A stretch of DNA of 64,000 nucleotides from Nannochloropsis salina CCMP1776. Its lineage: Eukaryota; Sar; Eustigmatophyceae; Eustigmatales; Monodopsidaceae. This document shows positions 31,877 through 42,676 of the stretch, one piece after another. The notes beneath the pieces were generated by a model. It was given only the letters and a program-made list of their open reading frames with translations, was not told the origin of the DNA and did not search any database. Position numbers and translations under genes: made by a program. Each line of letters begins with the position of its first letter. Within the stretch, counting starts at the first letter, position 1. The stretch spans positions 1,226,230 through 1,290,229 of the forward strand of contig SDOX01000021.1 of the NCBI GenBank assembly GCA_004565275.1, given 5' to 3'.

Positions 31877-32807
31877 GCCGTAGAGCAGCAGCAGTGCTGA
31901 GCGATGAGACCAGCGACGCGTCAATAATGCAGAGCTTACGTGATAATAGATTATAGATGGAGAACTGGGCGTCCATGCACTTGGAAGAAGAGACTTCAGC
32001 CGCAGACGTGTTGTTCCCGCAATAGGCGGTGTGCATGTGCCTGCGGTTACAACCCAGCTAGGATTCTAAACAAAGAATCCCTATCCCAAAATCACCTCAT
32101 GTCTATAAGATGCGGTGGCAGCTGTTGTGATGGGAATTTATGATAGCTGTCTGTGAAATGGCAACATGTGTGTGGGGGGTAATTCGTACACGTTAGAGTC
32201 GAGCGTGGTGGGCGAGACGAGCCGTCAAAGTCAACGCAATGTCACGATATGCACCACCAAGAACCTCAAAAAGTAACGCTATGGACATTAAAGGTGGATT
32301 TATACACTAATTGGTTTTCAGGATATCCATTCTTTGGGCTTAAAGGGGGTGGTTTCACATGAGTGCCTTCATCACCTGCTTGTTGAATCTCCTCTGTGGG
32401 AATGGCCCTTCCTATACGACGTCCCATGAGCTCCGATTTCACACAATTTCTCCACTTTCCTCAAACCAGAGGATTGTTTTTCTCTTCTTCTAGGTCTGAA
32501 GATGGGGTTTGGCGGGAATGTGGTCGAATGGCGTGTTTTCATCCGGGAGTCGGCCGTTGAGGGAGTGTCATTTCCCTTCTTCCATGACGCTGCCCTGTTG
32601 ACCAGTCTCAATGCACCGCGGGCACGGACAGAGAAGGAAGAGGAGGTGCGTAGCGGGTCAGAAAGAGGTTTTGATGAGAGATGGAATTGTGCCGGGTCAT
32701 GCTGGCTCAACAGCTCATGTGATCCGCTCACCTCTTTACCCGTTGTACCTTGTGCCCAATAATGTTTTCAGCGTACGGACACTTATTTTTCCGTCCCCCA
32801 TGAGGCT
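31877..32807. promoter_or_regulatory. Divergent intergenic region (F-box/WD40 and Nudix genes)
   Basis: About 930 bases. An 86-codon plus-strand frame at 32502-32762 starting with ATG (GFGGNVVEWRVFIRES) could be a first exon of the Nudix gene, but I could not find a donor/acceptor pair that keeps frame. Otherwise it is the shared 5' region. Confidence 0.35.
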
Positions 32808-34379
32808 GTGGGTTTAAAGCACAGAGGAACAAAGGGAAAGCTTGAGGTAAAAATTCGTACTGCCGCTATTAACGAACATGAGGGCAATAGGGTGGCGGGA
32901 ATGGAAAAATGGGTAAAATATAAATTAGGGAAAGGGACGAAGGGTTTCGGAGAAGAAGAGGTCAAGAATAGACAGCTGATTGAGCTAGGTAATGTCTTAA
33001 AGGACCATCATCTATTTGATCCGAGAGTATATGGATCCTTGAAGGAACAGATTCAGGAAAGAGAAAGCAGAAATGACACGACTCCCATGAGCCGAGGTCT
33101 GGAAGTGCAGCAGCAAAAGAGTGTGGATAAACGGCGCGTTGTAGGTGTTTATACAGGTTTGACGCTTATAGGTGACGGGAAGGCAGGGAAGCGCACAGAA
33201 GTCCACGATAGACAGGTGGGGCTTGCGGGAAGGGTTCTTGCCCATTTGGGTCTGGAGGGACACCGAGGACAAGAGCGAAAAGCAGATGAGGAACGGCAGA
33301 GGGCGGTGGAGGTGATGATAGAAGATTGTTTACTGAAAGTTTGGTCCGAAGGAAGTAATGTGGGGAAGAGGGAGAGCATTGGCTGGCGGACGTTTGCCGT
33401 GGAAGGGAAGGAAAAGGACGTACAGGCCTTTTTGTCAGATACGGCTTTAGGAAGGTGGATCTATGCGGGGGGGCAAAACAGCCGAGCGGCGGTGGTAGGG
33501 TATCCAGGGTTTCTCATCTCACTGGACCAAAAACAGTGGGAGGAGCAAGGAAGAGAGGAATATGGGAGAGCAAAAGAAGAGCATTGGGGAGGCGCTGTTA
33601 GGGAAGATCAAGCAGGACAAACCCGGGGGTCGAAAGAAGGCATGGATTTAAGTGAATGTTCGACCGATCCTGCCAGAGAGACCGCTTTGGAGGCACAAAT
33701 TACACATGTACACGGCTCGGATCGCCTACCTGAAGCATGCCCAATCGCCGCAGCGGCCGTAGCAGCTGTCACCGCTTCACGCACTTTTCCCATTCCGCCG
33801 TTGCCGACAAACCCGTACAGGGGGGTCAAAAAGGCATTCAAACTCAAGCAAATTAGCTTGGTGGTGATGCGGCATCCAGACACTGGCAAATTTCTGGCGG
33901 TGGAAGAAACCAAAGGTAAGAAGGAAGGTTTGGGCTTTTTAAGGCGTGAGCATCTTCTCCGCTCTTTTCTCAACATGTCTCGTACCTTGTCGTATCTTAT
34001 CGTTCCTTCCCCATCAGACAAAGGGTGGTGGCTTCCTGCGGGGCATGTCGACCCTGGTGAGACCTTTACAGAAGCCGCCTACCGAGAAACCCTGGAAGAA
34101 GCAGGCATCGGCGTCGTGTTGAGAGGTATCCTTTGTGTTGAACATAAGCTTTCTTCCCCCTCGGCGGGGCGATTACGGGTCATCTTTTTGGGGGAGCCCA
34201 TTCATCCAACGGCTCCTCTAAAAAGCGTGGCTGACGAAGAGAGCATAGGTGCGCGGTGGGTGACCGTGCAAGAAATGAAAGCAATGCGCCTGCGGGGTAA
34301 CGAGTTGATGAAGTGGGCGGAGTACGTGGAAAAGGGGGGTTCCGTATATCCTTTAAGTTTGCTCGCAGAGGAGGGATAA
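32808..34379 (+). CDS. Nudix hydrolase with long N-terminal extension and one stop-free intron
   Basis: The frame reads 523 codons without removing an intron. The C-terminal domain has a full Nudix box: GHVDPGETFTEAAYRETLEE followed by AGI, which fits G-x5-E-x7-R-E-x2-E-E-x-G. Upstream is the first domain strand QISLVVMRHPDTGKFLAVEE, and downstream ARWVTVQEMKAM. Removing 33916-34017 (GTAAGA...CAG, 102 bases) gives VEETK|DKGWWLPAGHVDPG, the normal Nudix spacing, and a 489-residue protein. The intron is a multiple of three and contains no stop, so a retained form would carry a 34-residue insert. Nudix enzymes cleave nucleoside diphosphates linked to another moiety; the substrate cannot be told. 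The N-terminal ~330 residues (Lys/Glu-rich) are unrecognised. The listed start is the first GTG of the frame and no suitable ATG begins it, so a 5' exon is probably missing. Confidence 0.78.
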   Translation: MGLKHRGTKGKLEVKIRTAAINEHEGNRVAGMEKWVKYKLGKGTKGFGEEEVKNRQLIELGNVLKDHHLFDPRVYGSLKEQIQERESRNDTTPMSRGLEVQQQKSVDKRRVVGVYTGLTLIGDGKAGKRTEVHDRQVGLAGRVLAHLGLEGHRGQERKADEERQRAVEVMIEDCLLKVWSEGSNVGKRESIGWRTFAVEGKEKDVQAFLSDTALGRWIYAGGQNSRAAVVGYPGFLISLDQKQWEEQGREEYGRAKEEHWGGAVREDQAGQTRGSKEGMDLSECSTDPARETALEAQITHVHGSDRLPEACPIAAAAVAAVTASRTFPIPPLPTNPYRGVKKAFKLKQISLVVMRHPDTGKFLAVEETKGKKEGLGFLRREHLLRSFLNMSRTLSYLIVPSPSDKGWWLPAGHVDPGETFTEAAYRETLEEAGIGVVLRGILCVEHKLSSPSAGRLRVIFLGEPIHPTAPLKSVADEESIGARWVTVQEMKAMRLRGNELMKWAEYVEKGGSVYPLSLLAEEG

Positions 34380-35930
34380 AGCTGCCCATTACTATGAAGG
34401 GAATAGAGAAAGCACATAATGACGGTGGTGTGAGTAGAAATATAGATGAGAAAGAATTGCAGCGACAGCATCAATAATTGCTCTTCTTACATGCGTCTTC
34501 TGTACCGGGCGTATCATCCCGACCTCTTTCCAAGAGTGTCACTGGTATTCAGATGTGATTCTAACAAACACAAGTACGCTCGATTATTCTACGATTTCGC
34601 TCAGTAGAGTGGTGGAAAGAAAACGCCTTTGCCGACCCCCCCAAAGCCCAAGTATAGGATGGAAAATAAAAAGGACCGAGGCAGATACCCAGAGAAAAGT
34701 GTTCAATAGGCGCGTCGCGGAGCTACCATGTGTGCAACAGGATTCTCAAAGCTTTCATATTTATTCTTCGTAAGCCAGTAGAGCATGAGACCTATAAATC
34801 TGTTCGATTGATCCCACGGCCTCTTCGTCCAGCTTCCTCAAGGTTTCTTGCCATCCTTTTTACACAAGAAACCATTTCTTATCTCGAACACTTAAGGGTG
34901 ACTTCCATATTACAACTTATCATGTAAAACGTCTCTCATGCTCACCGAACCAGGTCCCTTGTCATCATCCGGCCTCTTTATTCCTTCCACGTCCACACCT
35001 ATTAACAGCTGCTAAAGGGTTCCCCCAATATATTGAAAGTCAATTCATGCAAAAGCAATGATGCGACATGTGTGGTGGAACATAATCGGGTTACTTCATA
35101 TCCAAATGCTGCTTGGCCGACCCCATCCGGAATTCTAGGTGGTCGCCTTCGGATTGGATTCTTTGCATGACATCGATCTTGTGTGGCAAGGATGTCGATG
35201 GGATTGCCAGTACCTTATGGATTACGAGAAAAGCGCATCTAGGATCATGACACCGCAGGCTTTAACCTCACATGCCTTTCACGATGCTGCCTCGGATCAA
35301 GATGGTTACCCATGGTGTCGTCCCAACATATCTCTGGCGAGCGCCGCAGTTATGGATAAGTGACAGGCTGTGGGTCTCCCACTACGCGAGAAGAATTTAT
35401 TTCACTTTAGAGTAGGGCGTGGTATCTCAATAACTGATTGGCTCTTTTCCACAGGGTTGTATTTGCTTGCATTGGCTTTTTTAAGCCGTTGCTCATCGCT
35501 ACATTTCTTGAGCATATCCATAGACTTTTTGCACTGTCGAAAGTCCCGATCATGCTCTCCCAAACATTCCTCAAGATTAAAGTATTCCTACGTATGTGAT
35601 GTGATCCATTGAATTTATCAAAAATTATGCACGCATGAATTAAGGGTGTCTCGACAAATCAGCCTGAAGGCTCAAATACATAATCATGAAGATGAGTCAT
35701 GCGCGCATGGGGATTTCCAACGTACAGATCCGTCCGCTGAGGGCGTAGCAAAATGAGTTCTCCTTACAGCTCCCGTGCGACGAGCCCACTCTATCTACAG
35801 CCTTGGCGTTCTAGCCAAGCATAGGAGTACACGGCGTGTGACCATGGCCACGTACTCACCTTGGCACACCCAGAAGAGGCGATGATCTCCCCCACGTCTG
35901 ACATGAGGCCTCCAGCAGCCCTACTCGTGA
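34380..35930. other. Gene-free gap before the tandem duplication
   Basis: About 1.55 kb, AT-rich, with only short chance frames. The last ~73 bases (35858-35930) show diverged similarity to 41238-41319, the bases in front of the second duplicated unit. Confidence 0.4.
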
Positions 35931-37287
35931 GGATGCGTGCTGAAACACATGACACATGAGAACGTCAGTGCGTTGAAGTGAGGCCTATCATATCGTCCCG
36001 GAGCTTCGGTCTCATCAGAAGATTTGCCACCACATAAACGCCGAGACGCCGAAGGTGATGAGGTGGAAGATGACACAGCCACAATCGGTTGAACCCTACT
36101 CGGGTCATGCCGGAAAGCCCGATGCGTGTGTTTAATAGCTAGCTCCCTGTGAGGCATACGACACACCCGGTGTAATCTCCCCGTCGGAATGCTTGTGAAT
36201 GCATGCCCTACGAGGTAATTTCTCCTTTGGTGTGGTACTCCTTTGCCCTCTTGACCCAAAAAAGCTCGGGTGGAGTGAGCCCGAAGGGAATCGGAGAAAG
36301 CGTTGGGCCTCCACTTGTCGCACGTTCCGTCTCAGAACGGAGACCACATACAACACCACACTAGTGTGTTTTGGTACGGTCTAGCCCTCCAAACATGTTG
36401 GATAAATGTACAATACTTCCGTAACGGCGATATCAGGCCTTACCGGAAAAGGAACACTCCTCTGAGACACGTGGCAACATATCACACATGGCGAGAAGGT
36501 TTGTTCTCAGGTAAAACTGTGCCTGTGGCCAAAGTATACAGATCAAACAAACCGGACATACATTGACAAAATTTTGCAGTGAGAATGCCAATGCACTACC
36601 AGCAACATGCTGCGCATGCAAACACAGACCTGTCTCGAAGGCTTTGCCTAGAAGTGCGAGACTTTGCAATGAGGCCCGAGAAGCATTTGCCATGACGTGC
36701 TAACGACATGCACTGGGAAGTATGATCGCGATGATGCGCGAGAGAACTCATCAACTCCATTGATATAGCAAGCATGATCTGCGCTGTGCTCGATGTGTAG
36801 AGGCAGGGGGCGATTTTCAGGCATGCTTGAGAAAGGCGGCACCTTGAGCTGTTTCAGCGAGGCTGTGTTGGGGGCCCTGATCCCAAACGACGAAGTGTAT
36901 TTTCTTTGCTTGGCTCCTGGCATCGAGTGATGAAGTGTGCTGGTGTCTTTGTCTTGTCAGCCATGACATACGACTCACAAAAAGGTGAAATTGTCCTCCC
37001 ATTGTCAAGTGGCAAGGATTTGGCAATGTCGATGCGCTGTTTGCTGTGCGGGGATCTCGTATTGCCGATCCAACCATCCAAGAATGGTCGGATCGAAATG
37101 ACTTTGAATGGGCTGATGACCTGTATAGGAGTACATGAACATTCATGCGTGCAGTGTAGCGTGTTACGTGGCTGCGTGCATGAGGAAAAAACGACACTGC
37201 ATGTCTCTTGCGGACAATCGGGCGCTTTCAGCCGGCCTGTGTCTACGTGGCATATGTCATGAGGTCCTGCACTAGGGTTCCGTGCAG

Positions 37288-39759
37288 GTCAAGTTGGTTG
37301 ATCAAAAAGGCGCACTGCTCGACTTCTTCCCTGAGATGGAATCGGACTGTGTCACGTGCTTTCCTACAACTCTACCACCACTACTCATACTGGCCTTTCG
37401 GCGCGGACCATTTTTCCCCACAGATCCAAGGAGATGCCGGTCCACCCTTAAGTGCCTGGTGCGCACGCAGCATGTCAGCACAGCGTCTCTTGAGGTTGCG
37501 ACCGCTATGAACGCCGTCAGAGACGGTGGGCCTCCTGGCTGGGCTCTGGTGGGCGAGCTCCAGTCAGCACCAGGATTGGACCGTCTAAGCCATTGTCGTC
37601 TAGCGGCGACGACCTTTATGTACATCGGATATCGACTGCGCAAAGCCGGACGCCTTCAGCACTATAAATTGCAAGGGATCCTGTGAGTAGACTCTGACGA
37701 GGAATGGTACAAACAGGGAAGCCACCGTCTTGAACGCCTGGCAACACCGAGGCGTAACGTGCTGACAGGGACGCCATGATCACTACATGGTGGGGCCTTG
37801 TTGCCTTCGTTGCTCGTCTCGGGACGACCATAGTCTCTTGCCAGTGGTCCAGGGGACGCCCTAGATAGACGCTTGCCCTGTGTTGATGTCCTCACAGTCA
37901 CTTGCTACTTATACCCCAATCAGGCGTGCATGGGATGTGTACTGTTACCGAACCAAGACTGACGTGACATGCGGGGCTTTGCTGGGCCTGTACCGTATCC
38001 TGGCATCGCCTATACCTCATGGCGTTCCAATCTGCCATCAGATGGCATTGCAGGAGAACATTAATATGTACGATGATCGACCGATTGAAGAGAAGTTGTC
38101 CCCTCACCACATGCCGGAGTACGTGTTGAGGCTTTGCATGGAAAGCCGCAAGGAAGGTGCTGCCGTATGCGGATACACGTACGTGAACGGGCACTTCCAA
38201 CTGTGGACGGACACTCTCTTTGCGGAGAAGTACTACACTGCGACCGAGGCGAACGCACGTTTCACGCAGTTTGCAGTCCTGCCTTGTTATCTGTACGGGT
38301 GTTTATTCCATCCTCGAGATCGGCCCTGTTTTTACGAGCTCCTGGTCGAGTATTTGTTGACAAAAGGGGACGAGAGGCGTAGTCTAGCCATGGTGGCGGA
38401 GGTGCTAAGGAACGACGGGACCAGCGAGGCTTGCTTGGTACAGGCACGACACACGGTGATGAATGACGGTCAGTACATGGCCTTCGCCATGAGCTTTCTT
38501 CCCTTGGCCAACGCCAGCGCGAGCTCGTACACGGTTCATCATCTCCGCAAGTGCAGTGCCTGGCATGCAGAGCGGCTAGACCTTCCTGACCTGGAGAACG
38601 AGGGGGAGAAAGTGCTTGGGCTTACTCCGTCCATACTGGGAGCCTCGGGCTTGTCAAGAACAGAGCCCGAAGGGGCAGCTCAGGGAGGCTGTCAGTCACA
38701 TGTAAGCAGGCTGGACGTCGGGCATGGGATGGGAGACCTAAGAACAGCAAAACTACGAAGAGGACTACGAGGGGGAGAACATGGCATTAGGGCGGAAGGG
38801 AGAGGAGCGCACAAGCGAGGAAGAAGAGAGGCAGATAGAGGAGAATCAATGGCAGGGGGAGGCAAGGCAGCAAACCAAAAAGGCGCCGCATCCAAACGTA
38901 GTACTGCTCAGTCTCGTGGCGGGAGACATGGATGTGGACGAGGCAGCACCGATGCGACCGCAGGAGGGGAAGGATCTCATGCAGACAGAGAGCCCTTGAA
39001 CCAACGATCTTACCCGAGCCCCTTTGCTGACGGACAGATGCCGGCTCGGGCTTCACAAGCGTACGTCCTACCATCCTCGACATCCTTCGCCGTGGGTGAC
39101 GCACAGCGACAAGTGCACTCTCTATCACAGCAGAGGCAGCCCGGACAACTGCAAATGCGTGTCGGATCGAGCTGGCAAAGCATGGCTTGGCCTCACACGA
39201 CGTCCGTAGGAGAGCGAACTCGGGATAAGGAAGGAGGAGAGAAAAATCAAGGAGGAGAAGGGCGAAGAGACGAGCAACAAGGGGCTACAGGAGAGCTCGA
39301 TCCTGCTGGGGGACGACAAGGAGTGAGAGAGTACTTGTACGCACAGGATACGCACGGCAGCACAGCGTTTGACCGGGCGGGGACGATATCGTCGCCTGTA
39401 CCGATGCACCCCCCATCGCTTGTCTCGCGTCCATTGCAAGACCAGCAGTATTTGTATCGCCACCCACAGCATCGACACCATCAGTGGCAACCGCAGCAGC
39501 GGCAGCAGCAGCATCAAGGCCAAGCGCAACAGATGTTGCAGCAACAAGAACAAGGGCAACCAAATCATCAGCAACAACAGCCACTGCTGCAATACCACCA
39601 GCAGCAGCAACAACTGCAACTACAGCAACAGCAACATGAGCAGCAACACCAGCAGCAGCAGCAGCAGCAGCACCATCGCCACGATCAAGAGCAACTACAA
39701 GAGCACCATCGTCAGCAACAAATTGAGGGCTTACGGCAACCACATTATCATCATCATCC

Positions 39760-39853
<94 letters not shown>

Positions 39854-40150
39854 CGACAAGAAGTTTATCAGCAGCACCGACAATACCATGGGGCTTATTC
39901 GGATAGGAATACGCACGGAGGCGATGCCGGAGCAAGAGCAAGACAAGGTCGCTACCAGGAGGAGGAAGAAGAACCGCTTGCGCATTCCTCGCTCATGGGG
40001 GGTATCCCGCGCGACGACATGGCCACGCTTTGTGGGCTTGAGGCCTATTTGAACGCAAATGACAGGGAAGAGGAGGGATACATTGAGGACAGACAAGAAC
40101 ATGAGACGAGAGGAATGGAGGACGACGGTGAGGAAAGGAAAAGTGAGTGA
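37288..40150 (+). CDS. PAS-like/polyQ family protein, copy 1, at least 2 exons
   Basis: Exons 37288-37682 (after an acceptor) and 37924-40150 join in frame (QGI|LRAWDVYCY) to at least 873 residues; an upstream first exon is not resolved. Shared with the gene at 24,584-26,945: LLGLYRILASPIPHGVPICH, then CGYTYVNGHFQLWTD, YYTATEANARFTQFAVLPCY, LYGCLFHPRDRPCFYELL and RHTVMNDGQYMAFAMSFLPL. The G-C-L-F-H-P-R-D run resembles the H-P-x-D loop of PAS domains. The second half is Arg/Gly-rich and then Gln/His-rich, with 31 consecutive CAA codons at 39761-39853, and an acidic C-terminus. PAS plus polyQ is a layout known in clock and light-response regulators such as CLOCK and WC-1, but equivalence is only a hypothesis. 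Within the 5' part of the unit a Cys-rich frame at 36906-37262 might supply an earlier exon. Confidence 0.7.
39761..39853 (+). repeat. CAA trinucleotide microsatellite, 31 units, coding polyQ
   Basis: A pure CAA run inside the polyQ family gene, copy 1. It is preceded by a mixed CAG/CAA glutamine- and histidine-rich stretch from about 39490. On the reverse strand it yields long shadow frames of poly-Val, poly-Leu and poly-Cys type that are not genes. Confidence 0.97.
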
Positions 40151-40710
40151 CAGGAGGAACTTGACCCTCGTTCCCACCACCGTGTGCGTCCTCGATTCAA
40201 AAGCCCATCATTGAATATGGCGAGAGGCTTCATGGAATAGCAATTTGTTGAAAGCGACGTAATACGGCTCGCGCGGAGTTAGACCAAAACCTCACGTACG
40301 GTGATTGTACAAAACAAGGGTACAGCAAGGATCGAGCAAGCAGTGAGAAGCTAATGACAAGGCAAGGGCGGGGAGTCGTGCGTGGTAAGACACAGGCATA
40401 CGCGGCTGACTCGCGGAGGTATGAGTTTTTGATTATTGAGGGGAAAATGTAGCGTCGGTCGGACGGGCGCAATAATGTATCGAGCTCGGCCATCACGAAC
40501 TGAAATGTGAAAGTAATCTGACTATGGAGCAAGGCTTAGCTCAGGCGCGCGACGATCGAAGCCACCAAGACATGGGATGATTGTTTCGTGTATCGTACGG
40601 GCTTTGGGAATCTTCGGAGGCTCTTCTTTTCTTCTTTGATATCTACTTTGAGCCGAAAATAGCTTTCTTTTGTCGCCCGGTAAGACTGCCTTGGCTGCGA
40701 GCATTTCACA

Positions 40711-41319
40711 GGCGAGCATTTTCACTGTGTCACTGGTACTCATAGGATGCGCTTGCTTTTCGTTTTTTTGATGTACCTTGACTTTTAGAGCGGATTCTCT
40801 ATCACTTGTGCACTGTCGGCTTTCCAATTGGTCATACACTGTTTATTTTCGACACCTCCCAAATGAATAAGAGAACGTCGGATTGCATGCATTCTACATG
40901 GGCGCAGCCAAATCATCGTCATCGAACTCCTCTCATCCATGCTTACGTATCGATACAATCCGTCTATTTGCACAACTTCCAATATATAAAATATCTGGGC
41001 CAGGTATCGGGATCATGGGATGATTAATTGGAGTAGATACAGGGAATGCTTGATTTCATTACGAGCGACCGGTTCTCAAAGCTCGTGGCTATCACCGTAC
41101 GTATGATTTACCCGCACATGACCTCGCATGGCATCCAGTTTCCTACATGGGGAGCACATCGATTCTTGACACAACCGGGATACTCCGTGTCCACGGCCCA
41201 TGCTGGGAAGGACAAGACACGTGGAACTACGTACCCACCTTGACCCGGAAGAGGCGATGATCGCCCAAACGCCTGACATGCGACCTTCAGCCGCCCCCGT
41301 TCAGGGACCCTGGAAGCGT
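40711..41319. other. Spacer between the two duplicated units
   Basis: About 610 bases found only here, apart from its last ~82 bases (41238-41319), which are a diverged match to 35858-35930. It contains no convincing gene. A minus-strand frame at 40522-40839 spans the unit boundary and looks fortuitous. Confidence 0.5.
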
Positions 41320-42676
41320 GGATGCGTGCTGAAACACATGACACATGAGAACGTCAGTGCGTTGAAGTGAGGCCTATCATATCGTCCCGGAGCTTCGGTC
41401 TCATCAGAAGATTTGCCACCACATAAACGCCGAGACGCCGAAGGTGATGAGGTGGAAGATGACACAGCCACAATCGGTTGAACCCTACTCGGGTCATGCC
41501 GGAAAGCCCGATGCGTGTGTTTAATAGCTAGCTCCCTGTGAGGCATACGACACACCCGGTGTAATCTCCCCGTCGGAATGCTTGTGAATGCATGCCCTAC
41601 GAGGTAATTTCTCCTTTGGTGTGGTACTCCTTTGCCCTCTTGACCCAAAAAAGCTCGGGTGGAGTGAGCCCGAAGGGAATCGGAGAAAGCGTTGGGCCTC
41701 CACTTGTCGCACGTTCCGTCTCAGAACGGAGACCACATACAACACCACACTAGTGTGTTTTGGTACGGTCTAGCCCTCCAAACATGTTGGATAAATGTAC
41801 AATACTTCCGTAACGGCGATATCAGGCCTTACCGGAAAAGGAACACTCCTCTGAGACACGTGGCAACATATCACACATGGCGAGAAGGTTTGTTCTCAGG
41901 TAAAACTGTGCCTGTGGCCAAAGTATACAGATCAAACAAACCGGACATACATTGACAAAATTTTGCAGTGAGAATGCCAATGCACTACCAGCAACATGCT
42001 GCGCATGCAAACACAGACCTGTCTCGAAGGCTTTGCCTAGAAGTGCGAGACTTTGCAATGAGGCCCGAGAAGCATTTGCCATGACGTGCTAACGACATGC
42101 ACTGGGAAGTATGATCGCGATGATGCGCGAGAGAACTCATCAACTCCATTGATATAGCAAGCATGATCTGCGCTGTGCTCGATGTGTAGAGGCAGGGGGC
42201 GATTTTCAGGCATGCTTGAGAAAGGCGGCACCTTGAGCTGTTTCAGCGAGGCTGTGTTGGGGGCCCTGATCCCAAACGACGAAGTGTATTTTCTTTGCTT
42301 GGCTCCTGGCATCGAGTGATGAAGTGTGCTGGTGTCTTTGTCTTGTCAGCCATGACATACGACTCACAAAAAGGTGAAATTGTCCTCCCATTGTCAAGTG
42401 GCAAGGATTTGGCAATGTCGATGCGCTGTTTGCTGTGCGGGGATCTCGTATTGCCGATCCAACCATCCAAGAATGGTCGGATCGAAATGACTTTGAATGG
42501 GCTGATGACCTGTATAGGAGTACATGAACATTCATGCGTGCAGTGTAGCGTGTTACGTGGCTGCGTGCATGAGGAAAAAACGACACTGCATGTCTCTTGC
42601 GGACAATCGGGCGCTTTCAGCCGGCCTGTGTCTACGTGGCATATGTCATGAGGTCCTGCACTAGGGTTCCGTGCAG

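Larger units (their letters stand above)
35931..40710 (+). repeat. Tandem segmental duplication, copy 1 (4.78 kb)
   Basis: Direct repeat of 41320-46056. The offset is exactly 5,389 bases from the left end through the coding region and 5,345 after the polyQ microsatellite, because of length differences there. Identity is very high, with only scattered single-base changes visible, implying a recent event. The left end is sharp at GGATGCGTGC; the right end is at GCATTTCACA (GCACTTCACA in copy 2). The unit contains about 1.36 kb of 5' sequence, one complete polyQ family gene and about 560 bases of 3' sequence. Confidence 0.95.

Noticed and set aside
39285-40180. Frames of poly-Val, poly-Leu, poly-Asn and Ser/Cys-rich type over the CAA repeats (also at 44515-45525)
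   Set aside because: A trinucleotide repeat opens all frames on both strands; only the polyQ frame continues a conserved domain.
40522-40839. A 105-codon minus-strand frame
   Set aside because: It crosses the right boundary of the duplicated unit and is not preserved as a frame in copy 2, so it is probably fortuitous.
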